The notes below the pieces were generated by a model. That model had not been told where the DNA came from and did not search any database. It was given only the letters and a program-made list of their open reading frames with translations. A program made the translations under genes and the position numbers. A DNA stretch of 16,388 bases from Oscillospiraceae bacterium (GTDB lineage Bacteria > Bacillota > Clostridia > Oscillospirales > Ruminococcaceae). This document shows, piece after piece, positions 5,694 through 11,787 of this stretch; within the stretch, counting starts at the first letter, position 1; every line of letters starts with the position of its first letter. The DNA lies in NCBI GenBank assembly GCA_003453215.1, contig DMMB01000053.1, positions 3,305-19,692 of the forward strand. The letters run 5' to 3'.

Positions 5694-8651
5694 TTATTCG
5701 TCCAGCTTCAAGAATCCTTGTTCAAAGGCTCCGGGGAACTGGAACTTCTTATCTACACCGCCGAGGACAACGACAATAAGGCCTCCATCGATGCCCTTGA
5801 CCTGACCGGGGCCGAATGCTTTGTGCGAAACGATGGTCCCGGCGTGGACCTTTGATGTGTCAATATGCACGGTAGGCTTTTTCACCACCGGCGCTACGGA
5901 TGGTGTAGGCGGCACGTATGCCGGACGGTATGTCGGCGTGGATACCGGCTTAGAGGGCTGGACGAGCGGCTCACGCTTGACGTTGCCGTATTTCGCCGGT
6001 TTCTCAGCTACCATCGGCAGATCGTCCTCGTTCTCATCATCCAGATCGTAGCTGCTGATATTCGTGAAAACGGGCCGCTCCGGAAGATCATCATCACGGG
6101 GAGCGTCCGCCGTCATGGATGCCGCAAGCTGACCGGCCATAGCGTCATAATCCGCACGGCTGATAACGGTACTGTACAGACCGACATTTTCGCCGGTGTG
6201 CTTATCGATGCCGGTGTAGATCAGGCTGGCGTCTTCATACCGTTTGAATTTATAAACGGCATCGTTCATCAGGGCCTCGTTGAATACGTTCAGCGATACG
6301 AGCAGTTCGAAATCCTTCACGTCCAGACCGGTGACCTTTTTGAACAGATCCGGCTCCAATTGTGTAATGACATCCTGAAGGCTGTATTCGCGGTAATCGG
6401 TCAGGTACATGAAGACCGGCACACGGGTAGCGAATTTGATCAGCTTTTCCTGAATCATCTTTCGCTTGGACTTGTATTCCTTTTCGGCGTCCGTCAGCTC
6501 TTTCTTTTCCTTCGGCGTCAGCTTTTCGCCGTCACGCTTGGCCTTCTTGACGGCATTGGACTTGTTTATAATGGTTTCAATATCGGCGTTCAGGCTACGG
6601 AATCCTTCAATACGCATGAGAGCATCCATCGCCTCCTCGCTGGCAAGCAGACGGGCAAGCGTGTCGTTATCAACATTAACGAGCAATGCACTCTCCCAGC
6701 GTTTCGCAAGCAGCGTGGCGGATGTACCGGCCATAGCGATATCGAGGATTTCAGCCGCATTGACCTGACGCATGGCACTGCCGTCATACGCCAGCACGGG
6801 CAGGAAATTGATGAATTCTCCGACCTTCTTTTCCGGATTGCTCTCGGCCACGTTCAGGCGGCAGGAATAATCGGAAATCTGGCGGAGCGCACGGTCCAGC
6901 GCAAAGTCAAAGACATAGCACTCCTGCTTGACGATCTCACGCTCACCGTTATCCTTTGTGATCTCCCACGGGCTCTGCACACGGAAGGCCGCTTGGAAAT
7001 AGGTCTCCGGTGAGGAGAGGTTACGGAGCATGAAGATACCGGTCCACGGTCTGATGGTGACGCCTGTGGTCAGCTTGCCGCAGGAGAGCGTGATGGTCTT
7101 TGTCTCCAGTGGATCGCCCATAGAACGGCGAACAGGCTCCAGAGCGGCCACACCGATACCGGCCTGTGTTCCGGCGCAGACGTTCACCTTGTAATCATGG
7201 TAGAAAGCGTTCTGCTTCTGCGCCAGCAGATTTGCCATAGCGTAGCAGGAGGCCACATTCGGCATAAACCACAGCGTGTGGGACAGCACGTTCAAAAGAC
7301 GGGTGTCGGAATAGGGCATCGGCGGCTTCTGCGCTCCCAGCTTTAGCTCGTCCACAGAGGTCTCCAGATAGGAGCCACGGATCAGATCCAGCCATTTCTG
7401 CACATAATCCTCAAATTTAAAATGTGCGTCCTTGCCGGTGCCTTCAGCGGAGAAGAACACGTTCAGGTCAAACTCGTCAAACTCGCCCTGTTTGGCAATG
7501 CGCTGGATACTCTCCGGGATTTTGTATGTAAGCATGACCATTCTCGGCAGAGCGGCGTATGGATTGACGCCTTCGCCTTTCCATTCGGCCTTGGCCCTCT
7601 GCTCATCGGAATAGGTCCAGTTATAAATCTGCTCCTCGATAAACTCACCGGAATTCAGCGCACGGAACGGCGTGCCGGAGAGATAGAGGTAATAGGTCGT
7701 GGTGATCGGCAGCCACGTTTCATCGTAGGCGTTACCGGCATCGTATTTGGAAAGGTCCTCTTCGTAGGTATCCTCATCCTGCTCAAACAGCTTTTTTGCG
7801 CTGTCCTTCCATGCGCCGAAATGGTACTCATCAAAAATGACGAGGTCCCAGTTCGTGGTGTGGACCCACTCGTTATTGGCCTTGATGCCTCCGGTCTCCT
7901 TGTTCACACCGAGGAAATCCTGAAACGAGCCGAAGCAGACGATGGGCCGAGATTTATCCGCTTGTCTGTACTGCTGATCATTTGTCAGACCGCCGGGTAC
8001 GGTAGGCCGTGTGATGAACTGCCAGCCCTCGAAATCAATGTGCGTCAGCAGATCTTCACGCCATGCGGTCTGCACCGCCGGTTTGAAGGTGAGAATCAGT
8101 ACACGCTTCATGCCCATTTTCTTTGCCAGCTGATAGGCCGCAAAGGTCTTGCCGAAGCGCATCTTGGCGTTCCACAGGAATTTCGGCGTTCTGCCGCCGC
8201 CTTCCTCATAGGCCGATTTGAAATACTTCATGGTCATATCCACAGCGTATTCCTGCTCCGGACGCATGGCGAAGGTCTGTGTGCGCTCCTCAACATTTTC
8301 CGCACCGGTCTGAACGGCCACAACAGCGGCCTTCACGTCGTTCAGCGTGCATTTGAACCACTCATTGCGGTCCTCACCGGCGTTCAGCTGCTGTTTGCCC
8401 TTTGCTTTCAGAACGGCGTGGACGTCATGGTCAGTGAAGCAGCCGCCGTCATTTTTCATGGCGGACCACTGGCCGAGAATGCGGTACGGCACGGCGGCGG
8501 TATGGACCTGTTCTTTTACACGGGCCTCAACGTCACGCTCCGTATAGCCGACCTTGATATAGCCCTGATGGGAGGCTACGCCTACGAATTCATAAGCGTA
8601 TATCGTAGGGTGCGATTCCGGCCGTTGAGGGAAGAATTCCATTTCTGCCAT
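5694..8651 (-). CDS. GIY-YIG nuclease-SF2 helicase fusion, restriction subunit
   Basis: This 985-residue protein has three recognisable parts. Residues about 16-102 resemble a T5orf172-type GIY-YIG nuclease: IYAYEF, YIKVGYT (31-37), Arg44, FTDHDVH (72-78) and EWF (97-99). Residues about 125-600 are an SF2 helicase/translocase: motif I MRFGKT (164-169), motif Ia VLILTFKP, motif II DEYH (274-277), motif III SGTP (325-328), and a motif VI-like QAAFRVQ (553-559). A charged helical region with probable coiled coil (about 690-740) and an acidic, proline-rich linker (850-925) follow. The last 50 residues (HAGTIVSHKAFGPGQV onward) resemble the Tudor-like C-terminal domain of PcrA/UvrD helicases. The start at 8651 has GAGGAGG about ten bases upstream and lies 5 bp after the methyltransferase stop. 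It probably translocates on DNA and cleaves unmodified or foreign DNA. The domains are visible; the target is inferred. Confidence 0.85.
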   Translation of the reverse strand: MAEMEFFPQRPESHPTIYAYEFVGVASHQGYIKVGYTERDVEARVKEQVHTAAVPYRILGQWSAMKNDGGCFTDHDVHAVLKAKGKQQLNAGEDRNEWFKCTLNDVKAAVVAVQTGAENVEERTQTFAMRPEQEYAVDMTMKYFKSAYEEGGGRTPKFLWNAKMRFGKTFAAYQLAKKMGMKRVLILTFKPAVQTAWREDLLTHIDFEGWQFITRPTVPGGLTNDQQYRQADKSRPIVCFGSFQDFLGVNKETGGIKANNEWVHTTNWDLVIFDEYHFGAWKDSAKKLFEQDEDTYEEDLSKYDAGNAYDETWLPITTTYYLYLSGTPFRALNSGEFIEEQIYNWTYSDEQRAKAEWKGEGVNPYAALPRMVMLTYKIPESIQRIAKQGEFDEFDLNVFFSAEGTGKDAHFKFEDYVQKWLDLIRGSYLETSVDELKLGAQKPPMPYSDTRLLNVLSHTLWFMPNVASCYAMANLLAQKQNAFYHDYKVNVCAGTQAGIGVAALEPVRRSMGDPLETKTITLSCGKLTTGVTIRPWTGIFMLRNLSSPETYFQAAFRVQSPWEITKDNGEREIVKQECYVFDFALDRALRQISDYSCRLNVAESNPEKKVGEFINFLPVLAYDGSAMRQVNAAEILDIAMAGTSATLLAKRWESALLVNVDNDTLARLLASEEAMDALMRIEGFRSLNADIETIINKSNAVKKAKRDGEKLTPKEKKELTDAEKEYKSKRKMIQEKLIKFATRVPVFMYLTDYREYSLQDVITQLEPDLFKKVTGLDVKDFELLVSLNVFNEALMNDAVYKFKRYEDASLIYTGIDKHTGENVGLYSTVISRADYDAMAGQLAASMTADAPRDDDLPERPVFTNISSYDLDDENEDDLPMVAEKPAKYGNVKREPLVQPSKPVSTPTYRPAYVPPTPSVAPVVKKPTVHIDTSKVHAGTIVSHKAFGPGQVKGIDGGLIVVVLGGVDKKFQFPGAFEQGFLKLDE

Positions 8652-8656
8652 TACTA

Positions 8657-10222
8657 TTATTCCTCCTCTCCAGCATCATCCAGCGGTTTTATATTCTCTT
8701 CAATGAAAGAGATTTCCTCTGCTGAAAGACCATATTTTTCATATAAATCTTGATCGGTCCAAGGCCTACTGAAATCTTGCAACGGGCAGAAACCGTAAAC
8801 TTTCGAAACAACATGATGGCTAACCTTCTTAAGGTGCATAAGCAGGTGGAACAAGTTCGTATTCATATACGAGATCACATTCTCCGCCTCTTCTTGTGAA
8901 TCATATACTCCTACGCACAGGAAGGTTTCAGTACATGCGTCATTTGGTCCGCCCAAAAACGGACGTAGTCTTTCCTTTGTCCAGTCAAACCCATTATCAA
9001 GAACCTGTGAGACAAAAACTTTATACTTTCCGATGTATTGCTGACCAGAAGGAAATGGGTATTTTTTAGGAACAAATCGCTGGACGGTTTTGTATTTATA
9101 AGTCCCAACGATGGATATTCCTCCAGCGATTGGCGTTTCGCTCACTTGCGGCAAGCCGTACTTGCGGGGATCTGCAAAGAAATCACTTGGCAAGCCAAAA
9201 GGCTTTCTCGCTGATACGATGGTTGAAAAACTATCCTCATTCAGGGTTTGGACCTTTCGTAGGATCGGTATAGCTTCGTTAATTCTAATAAAAGTATCTG
9301 CTCCTTTTTCGAGTAAAGGTCTTTCCATGTGGGAAGTAATTGAATCACCTTTATGCGAATATACGTCACACTCTCCGTGTCTGTCCCTCTCCCACAGAAA
9401 ATAGCAAACACCGCCAGCAATTCTTGTTCCCGGAAAACAGTCCGCACCGATAGGATAGTCATGTAGGACTCTCAAGCGGTCATCTTCCAGCATTTCTCGC
9501 CGGAAATCATCCAGACCTTTACCGCCAGCAAACCAACGAGAAGGAATAATCATGCAAAGATATCTGGGATTTAGTTTTTTTGCTCGCATCACAAATTTCT
9601 GGTAAATCGGTGATGCACTTGCAAAAGCACCAGCATCTCCGAGCTGATAAGGTGGATTGCCTATAATTACATCGAATTTCATATTGAATATGCCCTCCGG
9701 TTTCGTGGTATGAATCATTTCGTAAGCGTGCGTTTCCAGATCGTCGGCACGGTCGTATTCCTTTTGCGAGGCCCCACAGAATACGCACTTGCCGTTCTGC
9801 CAACGGTGCTTGATATTCTTGAAACGCACATTACCGTCAATGTTGTCGAAATGGACCACGGAGTATTTGCCATTCGCAAATTTGGAGCAATACAGGCTTC
9901 GCCGGGAAAGATGCGAGGTCAACTCGGTGATGGCGATGCCGTAAAGCTGATGCTTGAAAATATGATCCGTGCGCTCCTGCAGATCCGGGTACAGCGGCTC
10001 GAGGCCCTTGAGGAGCCTTTTCGCAATTTCCCGTAAAAACACTCCGCTCTTACACGCAGGGTCAAGAAAAGTAGTATTGGGATCGCTGAATAACTCCTGC
10101 GGCAACAGGTCCAGCATGGCGTTAGCCACTTCCGGCGGCGTGAACACCTCATCGTTTGACAGATTTGCAATGCAGGACAGCACGTCCGGATTGTACATCG
10201 TGTTATAGAGATTATTGGCCAT
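8657..10222 (-). CDS. Eco57I-type adenine DNA methyltransferase with recognition domain
   Basis: The 521-residue protein is an N6-adenine methyltransferase of the Eco57I/gamma type. A VFTPPEVANAMLD segment (26-38) corresponds to motif X. DPACKSGVFL (54-63) is the SAM-binding motif I. VIIGNPPYQLG (185-195) carries catalytic NPPY at 189-192. Motif I has Lys57 where most relatives have Gly. Between motifs I and IV there is a CxxC (Cys146, Cys149) followed by His165 and His171, which could bind zinc. The C-terminal half (about 340-521) is likely the target recognition domain. The start at 10222 is chosen because AGGAGG lies upstream; 19 further codons upstream are open but have no ribosome site. 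It overlaps the preceding gene by 11 bp. It most likely protects host DNA from the downstream nuclease-helicase. Confidence 0.9.
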   Translation of the reverse strand: MANNLYNTMYNPDVLSCIANLSNDEVFTPPEVANAMLDLLPQELFSDPNTTFLDPACKSGVFLREIAKRLLKGLEPLYPDLQERTDHIFKHQLYGIAITELTSHLSRRSLYCSKFANGKYSVVHFDNIDGNVRFKNIKHRWQNGKCVFCGASQKEYDRADDLETHAYEMIHTTKPEGIFNMKFDVIIGNPPYQLGDAGAFASASPIYQKFVMRAKKLNPRYLCMIIPSRWFAGGKGLDDFRREMLEDDRLRVLHDYPIGADCFPGTRIAGGVCYFLWERDRHGECDVYSHKGDSITSHMERPLLEKGADTFIRINEAIPILRKVQTLNEDSFSTIVSARKPFGLPSDFFADPRKYGLPQVSETPIAGGISIVGTYKYKTVQRFVPKKYPFPSGQQYIGKYKVFVSQVLDNGFDWTKERLRPFLGGPNDACTETFLCVGVYDSQEEAENVISYMNTNLFHLLMHLKKVSHHVVSKVYGFCPLQDFSRPWTDQDLYEKYGLSAEEISFIEENIKPLDDAGEEE

Positions 10223-10940
10223 GATCTTGGACCCTCCTGTAATCCGTGACGTAGGATGTGAGGAATTCACCCTCGTCACTCGGTTTTTCTTCCAGCATGG
10301 AGAGAAGACTCATCTGTCCGTCTGCGTCCATGTCTTTTTTCTCCTTTTTCTTTGCCGCCTTGGGCTCGTATTCACCGGCCAGCAGTTTATCAAAGCGGTA
10401 GTCCTTGCGCTGCATTTTCGTTCCCATCACGAAGGACCACTCTGAAAACACAATGGGCTCGTCTGTATCGTTGCCGTTCTCGTCAACCACCTTCAGGCTG
10501 AGCGCATTGCCGCAGACGATGTTCCGGCTGAGAATGAAGCGCACGGCATCCCGGCAATCCTCGCTGACTTCCTTTTTGCAGATGTTCTCATATTCCGCAT
10601 TCCAGATATCATACAGCCGCTGGCGGCAGGCGATTACATTATCGATCAGCAGATCCACGCCATAAATGCTTGCCACGGCGATGACCGACTGTTTCTCAAA
10701 TTCGAGAGGCAGCGGTTTTTTCTTTCTCGGAGGTATGGCCCGTTTCTTTGCGGCTTCCAGCTTACGGCGCAGAATCTCGGCTACGAAATTGCCGTCACCG
10801 CACGCCGGCTCCAAAAACCGGCTGTCAACACGCTCCGTCTCCTGTTTTACCAAATCCAGCATGGCGTTGACCTCACGCTCGGCTGTGAATACCTCACCAT
10901 GCTCGGCCACACGCTCTCTGGATTTTACCTGTTTCGTCAT
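10212..10940 (-). CDS. Methyltransferase-like SAM-binding subunit without NPPY
   Basis: This 242-residue protein resembles the N-terminal half of an N6-adenine methyltransferase. It has the motif X-like EHGEVFTAEREVNAMLD (13-29), motif I LEPACGDGNF (43-52) and a GVDLL segment (94-98) in the motif II position. No NPPY or DPPY is present; the region after NIVCGNAL instead reads VFSEWSF (164-170). The C-terminus is lysine-rich (194-203) and then acidic. It is not obviously truncated: it has GGAGGG before the start, ends cleanly, and overlaps the active methyltransferase by 11 bp, so the two were probably selected to be made together. The likely role is a SAM-binding or structural partner of the catalytic methyltransferase. 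A solitary active enzyme is unlikely without the catalytic motif. Confidence 0.8.
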   Translation of the reverse strand: MTKQVKSRERVAEHGEVFTAEREVNAMLDLVKQETERVDSRFLEPACGDGNFVAEILRRKLEAAKKRAIPPRKKKPLPLEFEKQSVIAVASIYGVDLLIDNVIACRQRLYDIWNAEYENICKKEVSEDCRDAVRFILSRNIVCGNALSLKVVDENGNDTDEPIVFSEWSFVMGTKMQRKDYRFDKLLAGEYEPKAAKKKEKKDMDADGQMSLLSMLEEKPSDEGEFLTSYVTDYRRVQDHGQ

Positions 10941-10956
10941 AAAATCCCTCCGAACG

Positions 10957-11178
10957 TCATTGTTCCTTTTCAGGATTGTCGGGAATGAAATCCACGATAT
11001 CGTCCACCTTGCAGTTCAGCACCCGGCAAATCTTCTCCACGGATTCAAGGGAAACGTAGTAGTCCCGGCGCAGACGTGTGGATATGTTTGCGCTATATCC
11101 GGCCTCCTGCTGAAGCTGGGCCGGGGTCATATTCCTGTCAATCAGCATATGGAACAGCTTTTTATATGTAACAGCCAT
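10957..11178 (-). CDS. XRE-family regulator, controller-like
   Basis: The 73-residue protein is almost entirely one Cro/CI-type helix-turn-helix domain. The HTH is about residues 17-38 (MTPAQLQQEAGYSANISTRL), and the family ending SLESVEKICRVLNCKVDDIVDF runs at 43-64. The start at 11178 is chosen because GGAGG lies six bases upstream; an upstream in-frame ATG at 11211 lacks a ribosome site. It is the first gene of the methyltransferase-helicase operon and has a promoter close upstream. Small XRE proteins in this position often act as controller proteins of restriction-modification operons, delaying or limiting nuclease expression. That role is inferred from position and size. Confidence 0.85.
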   Translation of the reverse strand: MAVTYKKLFHMLIDRNMTPAQLQQEAGYSANISTRLRRDYYVSLESVEKICRVLNCKVDDIVDFIPDNPEKEQ

Positions 11179-11223
11179 TTCGTGCCTCCTTGCACCTAAC
11201 GGGTTAATCAAACACTACCCTTT

Positions 11224-11252
11224 ATTATATCACGAAAATATGAAAATTTCTA
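11224..11252 (-). promoter_or_regulatory. Promoter of the XRE-methyltransferase-helicase operon
   Basis: On the minus strand TAGAAA (11252-11247) and TATAAT (11229-11224) are separated by exactly 17 bp. The -10 box is a perfect consensus. It lies about 45 bp upstream of the XRE start codon. The XRE protein may bind nearby to regulate itself, but no clear operator dyad was found. Confidence 0.7.
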
Positions 11253-11254
11253 CT

Positions 11255-11283
11255 GCCTTCGGATAATTTCCGGAGGCTTTTTT
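11255..11283 (+). terminator. Plus-strand terminator between the operon promoter and repeat array
   Basis: Positions 11255-11263 pair with 11269-11277 (9 bp, 5-nt loop), followed by six T residues at 11278-11283. It is oriented toward the repeat array, with no plus-strand gene upstream. It would stop antisense transcripts from entering the array and primase region. Confidence 0.75.
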
Positions 11284-11299
11284 CATTTTCTTTCGTTCA

Positions 11300-11760
11300 A
11301 AACGGCTCCTTTTGTCCAGTGGGTAGTGGGAAGAGAAAAAGTTTCCGATTCTTTTGGCCAAAACGGTGGTTTTTGTCAAGGGGGTACTGGAGAGAAAAAA
11401 GTTTCCGAACTTTTTGGCCAAACAGCCCATTTCCCTCCAGTGGGTACCGAGGAGAAAAAGTTTCCGAAAAAGCGGACCACTTCACCGGTTTTTGTCCAGT
11501 GAGTATTGAAGGAAGAATTTTTCAAAATCTTTCGTTCAAAACCGGCAAAACCCTCCAGTGGGTAGTGGAGAGAAGAAATTTTCGGAAACCGTCAGTTTTG
11601 GCCCTCCGCCGAGGCTACCAGATGAGAGAACGAAAATTTTCTTTGAAAACTTAGACCAAAACGATCTCTCGTGACCGGTGAGAAGTGAAGGAAAGATTTT
11701 TCTCCGAAAAAGTGGACCACTTGGATGGTTTTCCTCCAGTGGGTATTGAGGACGGGACAA
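11300..11760. repeat. Array of about eight degenerate 60-bp direct repeats (iteron-like)
   Basis: A roughly 60-bp unit recurs in direct orientation through the noncoding stretch between the XRE operon and the primase gene. Each copy carries a box close to TCCAGTGGGTAGTGGAGAG, then an A-rich run and TTTCCGAA. Box positions (at the CCAG or its equivalent) are 11316, 11377, 11437, 11496, 11555, 11618, 11675 and 11736, so spacing is 57-63 bp. Copies 6 and 7 are the most diverged, and the last is truncated. The segment between boxes varies but often holds a dyad such as TTTTGGCCAAAA (first copy) or AAGTGG-A-CCACTT (seventh copy). A tandem array directly before a primase-helicase gene suggests a replication origin. 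Open minus-strand frames across the array are by-products of the repeat. Confidence 0.85.
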
Positions 11761-11787
11761 AGCCCTACGGAAAGGATGATCAGAAAT

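Noticed and set aside
5865..8753. Long plus-strand open frames opposite the helicase-nuclease gene (5865-7013 and 7422-8753)
   Set aside because: They mirror the codon structure of the minus-strand gene, have no ribosome sites and show no recognisable domains.
10212..10940. Pseudogene call for the NPPY-less methyltransferase-like gene
   Set aside because: It has an intact ribosome site, start, SAM motif and a coupled overlap with the next gene, and no frameshift or stop remnant of a missing half is visible.
11300..11760. CRISPR array
   Set aside because: The repeats are degenerate, the conserved and variable parts do not have uniform lengths, the variable parts are short dyads rather than unique spacers, and no cas genes are nearby.
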